A stretch of DNA of 64,000 nt from Parapedobacter pyrenivorans_A (GTDB taxonomy: Bacteria > Bacteroidota > Bacteroidia > Sphingobacteriales > Sphingobacteriaceae): assembly GCF_041925275.1 (NCBI RefSeq), contig NZ_JBHEUZ010000015.1:65617-129616 (forward strand). The letters are read 5' to 3'. The first letter of the stretch is position 1. Every line of letters begins with the position of its first letter. Shown here piece after piece: positions 18,183 to 27,304 of this stretch. Both the position numbers and the translations under genes were made by a program. Below the pieces are notes generated by a model. It was given only the letters and a program-made list of their open reading frames with translations. It ran no database searches and was not told the DNA's origin.

Positions 18183-21100
18183 TTACAGCGATACATTCAG
18201 GCCGAAGGCCCAGATCGCTTGCGAAAGCATACCCTTTCCATTCCCATACTGCCCCAATGTTGCCGTTTCCGGGTCGAAACCCGAGGGCAGCGATGTAAGC
18301 GTATAGATGTTCTCTCCCGAGAAATAGATACGCGAGTGCTTAAGCCCGATTTTCGCCAGCACGTGCGGCGGGAAGGTATACCCCACCTGGACGTTCTTCA
18401 ATCGCATGTACGCCCCGTTCTGCAGATAGCGTGTCTGTACCTGTTTGTTTTTGTTATCCTGGCCGGTTGTGCTGTAAGGCCTTGGGAAATACGCGTCTGT
18501 GTTGATGCCCAAGCCCGAATAGGCAGTTCCTTCCTCATCCCTGTAATAGTCCATGTGGCGTGGGAAGAGCGAAGATTGGTTCCAAGCCTGGAACCCCCAA
18601 AAAACATTGCCACTCAGCCACAGGTCGCGCTTTGCGGTACCCTGCAGGAATACCCCTACATCGAACCGTTTATAATTGGCCGTAAGGTTGAGGCCGAATT
18701 GATACCGGCTCGTTGAATTTCCGATAACCCGCAGGTCGCCGTGATCCGAAACGGTATTCTTTCCCGCATCGATTACCCCATCGCCGTTTACATCGCGGTA
18801 TTCCACATCGCCGGTACGCCACACCTGCCCGTTTATAAAGCGCTGGTAATTGGTTGCGTTTATCTCGTCGGCCCTTGCCTGGGTTTGGATAAGGCCGACG
18901 GTTTCATACCCCCATATTTCTCCCACGCGCTTCCCCGTATAGTCGGTGGTTAAGATCCCCGTGGGGTTGGGGTACTTGGAAACGACGTTGGCATAGTCAA
19001 ACATGCTGGCGGCCACCGCGTAGTTAAATTCCCTTCCCGGTTTTCCATTCCATCGCAAGGTAAAATCCCAGCCCTTGGTTTTAAGCTCGGAGTTGTTTTC
19101 CAGGGGTATGGCCCTGCCGATCACTGCTGGCAGCGCCTGTGCCGGCCCCAAGCGATCAAAGGTAAGCCGCTGGTAGTATTCCATTTCCACGTGCAGGCGA
19201 TTTTGGAAGAACCCTGCTTCAACAGCCACATTGGTAGATTGTGAAGACTCCCAGGTAAGCAGTGGATTAACCAGGTTGGGGGCAATGGTGTAGGCGGGTC
19301 TTTGCCCATTTACGATCCAATTAAGGTTGGTCCTTACGCCCAATAGGGCCAAGTCTTGGTAAGCCGAGACATGCTGGTTGCCCAGCATCCCCCAAGACCC
19401 CCTCAACTTCAAATGCTGCACGTGGTTTTTCATGTTGGCCCAGAATGCCTCGTTCGATATGTTCCAGCCGGCAGAGAACGACGGGAACAGCCCCCATCTT
19501 TTTCCTTCAGCAAATTTGGAGGTGCCATCGTACCGTACGTTGCTTTCAAAGAGGTACCTGTCTGCAAAATTATAATTCAGCCGGGCAAAATACCCCAGTG
19601 TGGACCAATGCGAGAGGTCATCCAGCGCCTGCATTTCGCCGGTAGCGGTTGTCAGCGAAAGCACTTCGGGCGTTATCAACTCCCTTTTCAGGCCCCGCAG
19701 GTAGTCGTAATTATTCTCCTCTTGCTGAAAGCCGGCCATCACACTGAAATGGTGGTCGTTGCCCACATCTACCTTGTATGACGAATAGATGTTCAGGGCT
19801 TTATAGGTTACATTGGCCTTATCCTTTGTCAAATAAGACGGCACGGTGAGCGAAATGGGTACCAACGTACCATCTACCTCATCCTCATAGGCCACCAAGT
19901 TGGCGCCTTCGTAGTTATTGACGGAGTAGTCTATCGAGTAATCCGCGTTGATTGTCCAATTTTCAATCGGTGTGATCTCCGTGGCCATCCGTTGCATCAG
20001 GTTATTGTCTGTAAACCGCTCGTAGCCTGCCTGCATCTGCGGCACACGCGATAATTGCGAATAATGTCCGTTTGGCGACTTCAGGTACACTTCGGGGTGT
20101 GTGCGGAGTATCTGGTGTATCAGCATGCCATAGCCGCCCTCGCCGTTGTAAATCGGCCGGTCCCTGAACTCGTTGGTAAGGCGTGTGTTGGAGCTCACCT
20201 TCCACCACTCCGTCAGGTTTGCCTCCAGCTTTGCCTGCATGTTGTACCGGCGGTACTGGTCATCTACCATTTTCAGGGGGCCCTTCTCTGCGGCATGGCC
20301 CAACGAAAGGAAATAGGAAATATCCTTGGCGCCGCCTCTCAGGGAGAGGTTCTCCTGCGTCCGGTATCCCGCTCCGTAATGAACATCTATCCAGTCGTTG
20401 TCTCCATTCGAAAATTGGTAGGTAGACCATTTGGTAGGGTTGTTAGCATCCGGAACGGTTTCCGGCAGCGTCGGGTCCGCCAACCGGGCTATGATCCGGT
20501 CGATCGTTGATTCGGCAAACAAGCGCGCCACGCCCTGGTTGTCGTGCATTTCGTTCATCGCCCTCACAAACGTATAGGAATCGACCATGGCCGGCTTATC
20601 GATGATGGACGTGGGGCCGGCATTAACGGAAAAATCGACCTGGGGCTTCTGGTTTTCCCGTCCGGATTTGGTGGTAATCAGCAATACGCCGTAAGGTGCC
20701 CTTGCCCCATAGATGGCTGATGCCGCAGCATCCTTCAACACCGAGATACTCTCTATCGTATTTGGATCGAGCGTGTTGATATCGCCCACGGTGCCGTCGA
20801 TTACCACGTAAGGGCTTCCCTGTCCGCGTATTTGCACGGATGGCGCGGCACCCGGTTCGAAGCCGCTGTTGCCATAGCCGATGGTTACGCCACTTACCGT
20901 TCCTTGGAAAGCCTGTGAAACGTTGTTTACCGGCCGGTTCTGCAACCGTTTGCCGTCTACAACCTCTACAGAGCCCGTGAGGTTGACCCTTCGTTGCGTA
21001 CCATAGCCCACCACCACCACCTCTTCGAGGTCGCTCACCGATTCCTTTAAAGCCACATTGATGACCGATTGGCTACCGATGGTCCGTTCGATCGACTCAA

Positions 21101-21674
21101 AACCCATGAGCGTGTAGGTCAGTGCCGTGCCTGCTTCGGGGATCGACAATACATACTGCCCATCCACATCGGTTGTAGTTGCTGCGTTTGTTCCGCTTAC
21201 CTTTACGGTGGCCCCTTCCAACGGATTCCCGATCGAGTCTGTTACCCGTCCGGATACCTGTCGTTGCTGCATCGCCATTTCGGGCTCCACGGCAACGGCC
21301 CTGCTTGGCTTGGGCGGCGTTTCCTTTCTATGGAGGACGATAATCTTACCCTGGATTTCAAATCCGTAGGGTTTGTTCTTTAACAGTTTCTCCAGTGCCG
21401 TGTTTACACTTTCATTGCTGACCGATAGGTTTATCGGCCCCAGGTCTTTCACATCTTTCCGGTTATAGAAAAAGGTGTAACCGCTCTGCTTCTCTATTTT
21501 CTTGAGGATTTTCGTCAGGGTGGCGTCTTTCTCGTTCAGGGTAACGCGTTGCCCGAAGACATTGGCCGACAGTTGTAGGCAGGCTGTCGTCATGATAAGG
21601 ATAATCAGTTTTATTCGCACGAGTATGGATCTATTAACAAGTGGAGTAAAGCAGTTTAATTGCTCGAAATTCAT
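18183..21674 (-). CDS. SusC/RagA TonB-linked outer-membrane transporter with STN domain
   Basis: 1163 residues. Order: leader ending in ANVFGQ, STN domain (TLTKILKKIEKQSGYTFFY, residues about 50-115), CarboxypepD_reg-like domain (VSGRVTDSIGNPLEGATVKV), TonB box-like DLEEVVVVGYG, plug domain (VQIRGQGSPYVVIDG, ISVLKDAAASAIYGARA) and a long barrel. The STN domain implies signalling to the anti-sigma factor encoded just upstream. Substrate unknown; neighbours suggest a phosphate-bearing compound or peptide rather than a classic glycan, since no glycoside hydrolase is in the operon. Confidence 0.96.
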   Translation of the reverse strand: MNFEQLNCFTPLVNRSILVRIKLIILIMTTACLQLSANVFGQRVTLNEKDATLTKILKKIEKQSGYTFFYNRKDVKDLGPINLSVSNESVNTALEKLLKNKPYGFEIQGKIIVLHRKETPPKPSRAVAVEPEMAMQQRQVSGRVTDSIGNPLEGATVKVSGTNAATTTDVDGQYVLSIPEAGTALTYTLMGFESIERTIGSQSVINVALKESVSDLEEVVVVGYGTQRRVNLTGSVEVVDGKRLQNRPVNNVSQAFQGTVSGVTIGYGNSGFEPGAAPSVQIRGQGSPYVVIDGTVGDINTLDPNTIESISVLKDAAASAIYGARAPYGVLLITTKSGRENQKPQVDFSVNAGPTSIIDKPAMVDSYTFVRAMNEMHDNQGVARLFAESTIDRIIARLADPTLPETVPDANNPTKWSTYQFSNGDNDWIDVHYGAGYRTQENLSLRGGAKDISYFLSLGHAAEKGPLKMVDDQYRRYNMQAKLEANLTEWWKVSSNTRLTNEFRDRPIYNGEGGYGMLIHQILRTHPEVYLKSPNGHYSQLSRVPQMQAGYERFTDNNLMQRMATEITPIENWTINADYSIDYSVNNYEGANLVAYEDEVDGTLVPISLTVPSYLTKDKANVTYKALNIYSSYKVDVGNDHHFSVMAGFQQEENNYDYLRGLKRELITPEVLSLTTATGEMQALDDLSHWSTLGYFARLNYNFADRYLFESNVRYDGTSKFAEGKRWGLFPSFSAGWNISNEAFWANMKNHVQHLKLRGSWGMLGNQHVSAYQDLALLGVRTNLNWIVNGQRPAYTIAPNLVNPLLTWESSQSTNVAVEAGFFQNRLHVEMEYYQRLTFDRLGPAQALPAVIGRAIPLENNSELKTKGWDFTLRWNGKPGREFNYAVAASMFDYANVVSKYPNPTGILTTDYTGKRVGEIWGYETVGLIQTQARADEINATNYQRFINGQVWRTGDVEYRDVNGDGVIDAGKNTVSDHGDLRVIGNSTSRYQFGLNLTANYKRFDVGVFLQGTAKRDLWLSGNVFWGFQAWNQSSLFPRHMDYYRDEEGTAYSGLGINTDAYFPRPYSTTGQDNKNKQVQTRYLQNGAYMRLKNVQVGYTFPPHVLAKIGLKHSRIYFSGENIYTLTSLPSGFDPETATLGQYGNGKGMLSQAIWAFGLNVSL

Positions 21675-21859
21675 ACATTTGCATGATTGGGTAAATAATT
21701 AATTGGTTGTCCGAAAACGACCGTCCTCTTTCCGAAGGGGGTTTGCCCAATGGATGGCCGGCAGTGTAGCGAGCACTTCCGGCTTTTTTTTGCAAACCAG
21801 TCGTCGATATTACCTAGTTGCTTTTCACATCGTGTTTTTTTAAGGGTTATCGAATCAGT

Positions 21860-22990
21860 TTATTTTCGCGGTAGCACCGTCAGTACGCGTCCTTCCAGTT
21901 CAAACCTTACGCCGGCGCTTCGCAGCACGTTCAATACTGCGTTTAAGCTTGCACTCCGAGGTATCTTACCCACAAACAGGTCGTCAGATCCGGAAATCTC
22001 ATATACCGTCTGTATATCATACCAGCGTTCCAACTGCTTTACCACGGTGTATACGTCTGCATCATTGAAGTAAAAATAGCCATCCTTCCAAGCCGTAAAT
22101 TCTTCGGTATTGATCTTACGTACGTTGATGTCGTTACCGTTCAGCTGGGCCTGCTCGCCGGGCAACAGCCGCGTGGGGCTGCCCGGGCCGGTGCCGGGGA
22201 AACGTACGTTCACGGCCCCTTCTACCAAGGTAGTCGTAATCGCCGCCTCATCTTCATAGGCATTTATATTGAACTGTGTGCCCAGCACCTCCACCTCCTG
22301 TTGGCGGGTTTTCACGACGAACGGCAGTCTCCCGCCGCTGCCGTCGGCAGCGGGTTGTGGGGCGACCTCAAAATATGCTTCGCCAGCCACGAGCTCCACT
22401 TCGCGCCGCTCTTTCCGGAAGGTGGCGGGATATCGGAGTAGGGTAGCCGAATTAAGCCATACTTTAGAGCCATCCGGCAGCGTGAGTTGGTATTGGCCGC
22501 CTTTGGGCGTAGCCAATTCGAGCGACTCACCCGCGGCAGCCACAAAGCTTCCATCCTCATAGGTAATTCCGTCGCCGATGACAATCCCCTCTTTGTCGCC
22601 GCTAAGGTCTATCACCCGGCCATCGGCCAGTGTGAGCGTGGCCCGGTTGCCCCCTGGCTGGACTTCGTTGTGTAGGGCCAAGTGTACCCCCGCACGGTCG
22701 TTGGCCGCGATTTGCCAGATCAGCCATCCGATGCTGAGCGAAAGTGCCACGGCGGCGGCCACCGCTACCACCCGTCGCTGCAGTAACTGTGGCCTCACCA
22801 TCCGTTTACTTACGTTGGCAAGCATCCGTGCACGCAGCACTTCCTCATCGGCCGAAAACGATCCGGGAATTTCCAAGCGGTCATCCGGATGTGCATTGTA
22901 CCAATCCGAAAATTCCTGTTTCTCAGCAGGCGTGATGGTACCGTTGAGCCACTTGGATGCCAATTCTTGATGCCTTTTATTCGGGTCCAT
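21860..22990 (-). CDS. FecR-family anti-sigma factor
   Basis: 376 residues. N-terminal cytoplasmic part (LASKWLNGTITPAEKQEFSDWY), one membrane helix at about 73-92, FecR domain (EVQPGGNRATLTLADGRVIDL, VWLNSATLLRYPATF, VELVAGEAYFEV) and a C-terminal DUF4974-like STN-binding domain ending VRFELEGRVLTVLPRK. It should receive the signal from the SusC STN domain and release the ECF sigma factor encoded next to it. Confidence 0.95.
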   Translation of the reverse strand: MDPNKRHQELASKWLNGTITPAEKQEFSDWYNAHPDDRLEIPGSFSADEEVLRARMLANVSKRMVRPQLLQRRVVAVAAAVALSLSIGWLIWQIAANDRAGVHLALHNEVQPGGNRATLTLADGRVIDLSGDKEGIVIGDGITYEDGSFVAAAGESLELATPKGGQYQLTLPDGSKVWLNSATLLRYPATFRKERREVELVAGEAYFEVAPQPAADGSGGRLPFVVKTRQQEVEVLGTQFNINAYEDEAAITTTLVEGAVNVRFPGTGPGSPTRLLPGEQAQLNGNDINVRKINTEEFTAWKDGYFYFNDADVYTVVKQLERWYDIQTVYEISGSDDLFVGKIPRSASLNAVLNVLRSAGVRFELEGRVLTVLPRK

Positions 22991-23089
22991 ACCTTCGGTC
23001 TTTGCCTATATGTACCCGCAGGGAAAGGAATCCCTTAGTTGCCGATAAAATAATCCCAGATTATTGGTGGTTGGGGTGCTAACGGATGG

Positions 23090-23653
23090 TTATAGCAATG
23101 CCGTCATGAAGTTACCCAGCTTGATACGCAGCGTTTTAAACGCTTTGGCCAGATGCGCTTCGACCGTCTTTTCGGAAATCTGCAAGTTTTCGGCAATTTG
23201 CTTCTGCGAAAGCCCTTCTTCCCGGCTGAGGCGGAATACCAACTGGCACCGCTCGGGCAACTGGCTCACATACTTGGCCAACTCCTCGCTGAGTTCGTCA
23301 AACGAGAGTTTTTCTTCGGTAGAATGATCGACCTGTTCCTTACATACCACTGAATCGATATACCGCTGTTCACGGTAATGTCTATCGAGTGTTTTTATTA
23401 CGCGGTACTTTACCGACACCGCCAAATATTTTGCCAGATCGGTAGCCAATTCGAGTGTATGGCGGCGATTCCAGAGGGCCGCAAAGATATCCTGTACAAT
23501 TTCTTCCGCCTCTTCGAGATTACCCATGCGGTAACCTGCCATGACGAATAGCTTTTTCCAGTATCGATTATACAGCGCCGTAAAGGCCGCTTCATCGTTA
23601 CTTTTCAGCAACAACAACAGGTCTTCATCAAGTGCGGAATCGTAGTTAGGCAT
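23090..23653 (-). CDS. ECF RNA polymerase sigma-70 factor
   Basis: 187 residues from ATG 23653 (a GTG one codon upstream is possible). Region 2 has FTALYNRYWKKLFVMAGYRMGNLEEAEEIVQDIFAALW; region 4 has LPERCQLVFRLSREEGLSQKQIAENL followed by the recognition helix. First gene of the minus-strand locus, with FecR 99 bp downstream and SusC after that, the usual cell-surface signalling order. Confidence 0.94.
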   Translation of the reverse strand: MPNYDSALDEDLLLLLKSNDEAAFTALYNRYWKKLFVMAGYRMGNLEEAEEIVQDIFAALWNRRHTLELATDLAKYLAVSVKYRVIKTLDRHYREQRYIDSVVCKEQVDHSTEEKLSFDELSEELAKYVSQLPERCQLVFRLSREEGLSQKQIAENLQISEKTVEAHLAKAFKTLRIKLGNFMTALL

Positions 23654-24193
23654 CACCTACATCTTTTCTCGTAAAGGACGTGTTTGCCAGGCCGTGCATC
23701 TCATTACGCGCGCGGGCCTAAAGGGCACGGATCAACAGATTCGATGACCAACGCAAATATCTTTCCCTCGTATTAAGCCGTTATTAATTGATTATTATTT
23801 CTCCACCCTTGCTACCTATTTGGCTAGCTGGTGCATACTACCGTACAATAGTAGCGAATATAGCCGGCTCCCGCAACTTTAAAATCGCTTCCTGCCGAAC
23901 CGGCCACTCCCAGCACCTATTTCTACCATTTCCCCGATACCTTCCCGATAGTTTCCCGTTAATATGCCGTTATTTGGGGGTTTTATCGGCAACCTATCGG
24001 ATATCACTAGGATAACACACGGGATACGCACGGATAGCGCCTAGGGAAGCCTGCACAGGGGCACGGGCCGCGGGCAGCTAACAACCGGCCGACAAAAACG
24101 CCATGTTACGACAAATGCGTCATTCCGCGACATCCGCGACAAGGGTTGTTTCGATGCTCCCCACCTTTGTACTGTTGTTTAAATGAACTACTC
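23654..24193. other. Intergenic region between divergent units
   Basis: About 540 bp with no convincing gene. It must hold the promoter of the ECF sigma gene (leftward) and of the unit starting at 24194. For the latter, CACCTTTG at about 24164-24171, about 25 bp before the ATG, resembles the TAnnTTTG element with one mismatch. No clear terminator or repeat. Confidence 0.5.
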
Positions 24194-24961
24194 ATGGCAC
24201 AACAGGAAAGTATCATTAAATTAAAAGGGAAGATCGGGGATCTGACCTTTTACGAAACCAAAGACGGGTACCAAGCACGCCAAGCCAAGGGGGTAGACCC
24301 CCGGCGCATCGCCACGGACCCCAACTACCAACGCACCCGCGAGAACAATGCGGAGTTTGCCCGGGGCGCGGCGGCAGTCAAGCGGCTGCGCAATACGCTG
24401 CGGCCGATGATCCTGCTCACCTATGACCCGAAGATGCCCCGACGGCTCTTCAGCCGGTTGATGCGGGTGGTGAAGGCAGACGCGGTAAACGACCGCGGCG
24501 AGCGACGGGTATTGCCCGAGAACCTCGGGATGCTCGGGCAGTTCGGGTTCAATGTGACGGCATCGCTGGCCAACACGCTCTTCGTGGTGCCGGAGTACAC
24601 CATTGACCGTGCAACGGGCAGTGTGCAGATCGATGTCTCTGCGCTCAACCCCAAGCTGGCCATTGCCGCACCTGCCGGTGCCACGCACTTCCAGTTCAAC
24701 CTCGGTGCAGCCACGATGGACTTCGATACGGAAGGCACGGCAAACGCCTCGGCCATCGCGATGGCGGAAAGCGAGATGGGCATCCTGAACAGTAACGAAT
24801 TTGCCGGCACCACGCTGACCGCCACCATCCCGGCGGGCACGACCCTGCCGCTTTTCGTGCTCTTCGGCATTTCGTTTTACCAAGAGGTGAATGGCAAGCC
24901 GTACCCACTCAACAACGGCGCGTACAATCCGCTTGACGTCTTACAGATCGATGCGGCATGA
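24194..24961 (+). CDS. Conserved hypothetical protein (Bacteroidota)
   Basis: 255 residues from ATG 24194. It begins MAQQESIIKLKGKIGDLTFY, followed by a basic region (RRIATDPNYQRTRENN, ARGAAAVKRLRNTLRP) and a C-terminal beta-rich half with small-residue runs (VSALNPKLAIAAPAGATHFQ). It resembles a family often found upstream of DUF5675 genes; function not known to me. Stop overlaps the next ATG (ATGA). Confidence 0.75.
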   Translation: MAQQESIIKLKGKIGDLTFYETKDGYQARQAKGVDPRRIATDPNYQRTRENNAEFARGAAAVKRLRNTLRPMILLTYDPKMPRRLFSRLMRVVKADAVNDRGERRVLPENLGMLGQFGFNVTASLANTLFVVPEYTIDRATGSVQIDVSALNPKLAIAAPAGATHFQFNLGAATMDFDTEGTANASAIAMAESEMGILNSNEFAGTTLTATIPAGTTLPLFVLFGISFYQEVNGKPYPLNNGAYNPLDVLQIDAA

Positions 24962-25377
24962 TAGAGCTCTATCTGAAGCGCCGCTACCATCCCGAGGGGA
25001 CGAACGGCGAGCTTACGCACCGAGGGCAGTCGGTATGTTCCTGCATCGAACTGCCCTGGCGGGGCAACCGCCGGTTTATCAGTTGCATTCCAGAAGGGCG
25101 CTACCGCCTGGTGAAACGCCGGCACCCACGTTGGGGCGAGCAGCTGGCGGTGGCCAACGTGCCGGGGCGAGAAGGCATCCTCTTCCATCCGGCCAACGAT
25201 GCGCTGGCCCAACTGCAGGGGTGCATTGCACCGGTCGCTACATGCACCGCGCCGGGTGAGGGCAGCCACAGCCGCATTGCGGTGGAACGCCTCAAGGACC
25301 TGGTGTATCCGGTGCTGGAAGCGGACGAGGAAGTATGGCTGGTCATCGTGGCCGAGGCGGTAACCAAAGCGGCGTAG
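24958..25377 (+). CDS. DUF5675 family protein
   Basis: 139 residues. The conserved core CSCIELPWRGNRRFISCIPEGRYRLVKRRHPRWGE and the GREGILFHPANDALAQLQGCIAP segment identify the DUF5675 family, found in phages and prophage-like lysis modules of Bacteroidota. The Cys-containing GCIAP segment recalls L,D-transpeptidase-like folds; that resemblance is inference. Confidence 0.85.
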   Translation: MIELYLKRRYHPEGTNGELTHRGQSVCSCIELPWRGNRRFISCIPEGRYRLVKRRHPRWGEQLAVANVPGREGILFHPANDALAQLQGCIAPVATCTAPGEGSHSRIAVERLKDLVYPVLEADEEVWLVIVAEAVTKAA

Positions 25378-25379
25378 CG

Positions 25380-25691
25380 ATGGCGCAAGCAACAATGAAC
25401 GGAAGCAACCAAACGTCATCCGCTCCTCGGGGAGCGGCGGATGCCAAGCCTGTCCAGGCATCGAATGGACACCCACCGACCCCTTGGTGGCTAACGTTAC
25501 GCGAAGGCCTGCAGCTGGCCAGCCAGCTCATCCTTGCCTCGCCGGTGCGGCTGCCCGCCAAGGTGGTTACCGCGGCGAAGTACGTGAGCGTGGCGCTGGG
25601 GCTCTGGGAAAGTCTCGACGCGCGCCGGCCCACCCCGGCGGGCCCGGCAGCCGGGCAGAGCGACGAAGCGGAGGCTGCCGATGAACCATGA
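25380..25691 (+). CDS. Small protein of the DUF5675 operon
   Basis: 103 residues from ATG 25380, 2 bp after the DUF5675 stop. Polar N-terminus, then an amphipathic stretch (LREGLQLASQLILASPVRLPAKVVTAAKYVSVALGLW in parts) that could lie on a membrane. No family recognised. It overlaps the next ORF by 11 bp. Confidence 0.6.
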   Translation: MAQATMNGSNQTSSAPRGAADAKPVQASNGHPPTPWWLTLREGLQLASQLILASPVRLPAKVVTAAKYVSVALGLWESLDARRPTPAGPAAGQSDEAEAADEP

Positions 25692-25851
25692 CCTCAAGCT
25701 GGGCACAGCTGCCGGCACGGTATTGAGTGCCCTGCCCCACATCGGCACCGATGAGCTGTTGAAGACCGCCATCCTCGCCGCCGTGGGCGCCACGGTCAGC
25801 TTTGTGGTGAGCCTCGTGCTCCACCGGCTGCGCAGATCGCGTCGCCGGTAA
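25681..25851 (+). CDS. 56-residue holin-like membrane peptide
   Basis: Short gene starting at ATG 25681 inside the end of the previous gene: about MNHDLKLGTAAGTVLSALP, then one hydrophobic helix (KTAILAAVGATVSFVVSLVL) and a basic tail (HRLRRSRRR). The layout of one helix plus positive tail after a DUF5675 gene is what small holin or spanin-like proteins of lysis cassettes look like. A strong terminator follows immediately, which supports it as the last gene of the operon. Confidence 0.6.
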   Translation: MNHDLKLGTAAGTVLSALPHIGTDELLKTAILAAVGATVSFVVSLVLHRLRRSRRR

Positions 25852-25855
25852 CCGA

Positions 25856-25888
25856 ACCGCCCCCGGGATTCCGGGGGCGGTTTTTTTG
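25856..25888 (+). terminator. Rho-independent terminator of the 24194-25851 operon
   Basis: Perfect stem ACCGCCCCCGG / CCGGGGGCGGT with a 4-base loop followed by seven T. Confidence 0.92.
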
Positions 25889-25911
25889 AAAAAATCACTA
25901 TCTTTGACATC

Positions 25912-26148
25912 ATGGATACGCTACAAGTAGATATTTTGAACCCGAAAGCGAGTAGGCTACTGAAAGATTTAGCTTCTCTGGGACTAATTGCAATCAAACC
26001 CATTAGCAAGGATGGTTTTCAAAAGGTAGTGGATAAATTTCGATCAACCACTGCCGATGATGTACCTAGCTTAACGGAAATAACAGAAGAGGTGGAATTA
26101 GTAAGATCTCAACGTTATGCCAAAAAGAAGGCATCGGATAATCATTGA
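25912..26148 (+). CDS. Antitoxin of a PIN-type toxin-antitoxin pair
   Basis: 78 residues: MDTLQVDILNPKASRLLKDL at the start matches the small antitoxins that pair with PIN toxins in Bacteroidota, followed by a charged tail (EEVELVRSQRYAKKK). Its end overlaps the toxin start by 32 bp. A Bacteroidota-like TATCTTTG sits about 20 bp upstream of the ATG at 25891-25898. Confidence 0.75.
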   Translation: MDTLQVDILNPKASRLLKDLASLGLIAIKPISKDGFQKVVDKFRSTTADDVPSLTEITEEVELVRSQRYAKKKASDNH

Positions 26149-26530
26149 CACTAATCTTTGGATAAGTTATCTCCTTTCGAAAGGATTGAGAAAATTAGAT
26201 ACAATCCTTGTGAAGAAGGAAATCGTTCTTCTGTTTTCCTAAGAACTATTAGATGAGCTTGTCGAAGTGACCCAGCGTCCAAAGTTCAAGAAGTATTTTC
26301 ATCCAGAAGATGTTTCGTCACTATTATACCAATTAAGTTTACGGGCTGAGTTGATAACTGTTGTTAGTGAAGCCGATGGCTGCCGGGACCATAAAGACAA
26401 TTTCCTGTTGGCATTGGCGGAAGATGGCAATGCGACCCATTTGATAACGGGAGACAATGACCTGTTAGTCTTGGATACATATAGACAAACAAAAATACTC
26501 ACAGCTGAAGCATATTTACAAAGCCTTTAG
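26117..26530 (+). pseudogene. PIN-domain toxin interrupted by an in-frame TAA
   Basis: The reading frame from ATG 26117 gives MPKRRHRIIIDTNLWISYLL, the acidic start of a PIN ribonuclease, runs to TAA at 26240-26242 (codon 42), and continues in the same frame without a shift: ELLDELVEVTQRPKFKKYF, then HKDNFLLALAEDGNATHLIT and GDNDLLVLDT with the later catalytic acids. The TAA stands where a CAA (Gln) is natural, so one C-to-T change inactivates the toxin. A sequencing error is the main alternative. The second part has no good start of its own. Confidence 0.85.
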
Positions 26531-26721
26531 CCAACCACCCTTTTTACCTCCTCCACATCCAACCCCATATAATCTGCAAATTCCACCACCGATACGGGCT
26601 GGTGCGGCAGCTTACCCAACGCGCAATGGACGACTTTAAGCAGGCGCTGTGCCTGCCGGTTGCTTTTGCCCGTGATGATGCTTACATCGTGGGGCAGGAT
26701 GATGAGCCGCTTTTTCTTCAT
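26527..26721 (-). CDS. Small protein, paralogue of its upstream neighbour
   Basis: 64 residues (MKKKRLIILPHDVSIITGKS...QAQRLLKVVHCALGK...VEFADYMGLDVEEVKRVV). Two predicted helical units, the first with a helix-turn-helix look. It aligns along its length with the 66-residue product encoded at 26718-26918 and overlaps it by 4 bp (ATGA), so it is a tandem duplicate in one transcript. Possibly DNA-binding; function unknown. Confidence 0.7.
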   Translation of the reverse strand: MKKKRLIILPHDVSIITGKSNRQAQRLLKVVHCALGKLPHQPVSVVEFADYMGLDVEEVKRVVG

Positions 26722-26918
26722 GGCAACTGGCAGGCATCCAATAACTCATCCAGTGGAATACCCGAATATTCGGCAAACTCCTTGAACGTGACATACTGGC
26801 GGTCTTCCTTGCCCAGCAGGATCTTCAGTTGACGTAGTTTACGCTGGCCCTGTTTTTGGTCGACGCCCAATAAGGCAGCCACCTCGTTGGAACGGATGCA
26901 AATACGCTTAATCTTCAT
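26718..26918 (-). CDS. Small protein, first of a tandem paralogous pair
   Basis: 66 residues from ATG 26918 (MKIKRICIRSNEVAALLGVD...GQRKLRQLKILLGK...FKEFAEYSGIPLDELLDA). Same pattern as its downstream neighbour. An N-terminal 59-residue extension of the open frame looks non-coding. The segment EVAALLGVDQKQGQRKL resembles the helix pair of small HTH proteins near mobile genes. Confidence 0.7.
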   Translation of the reverse strand: MKIKRICIRSNEVAALLGVDQKQGQRKLRQLKILLGKEDRQYVTFKEFAEYSGIPLDELLDACQLP

Positions 26919-27304
26919 AAGTAGCAAACTAGTTAGGTAGCCGCCACCTTCACCGGAACCGGTTCCCATCGGCAGATGGATATGCTTCGGAAGCAAATAT
27001 AGCCTTCGCATCGCCCGCAGACAAGGGACAAAAGGGTACATTTGGGTACATTTGGCCACAAACGGCCGCCATCCTTTTCGTTGATCGGTAAACATGTACC
27101 TTCCCCATAACGGCGTAAAAAAACCACCGTTGCGAAGGAAAACGTACCAGGCGAGCGCTCAGCGCCGATAAAGAGGTGAAATACCACCATCGGCAAAGCC
27201 AGGGATACGGGCCGAAAACATATCCTTTCCGCTACCCGCATATCCGGGGAATAATCTCCATTTTTGCGTGTAACCCAAATTTTTTAACCAAAATTTTCAT
27301 CATC

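Noticed and set aside
21750..21860. Possible small gene between SusC and FecR
   Set aside because: Only an antisense frame of FecR and a leader region; the gap is normal for this operon type.
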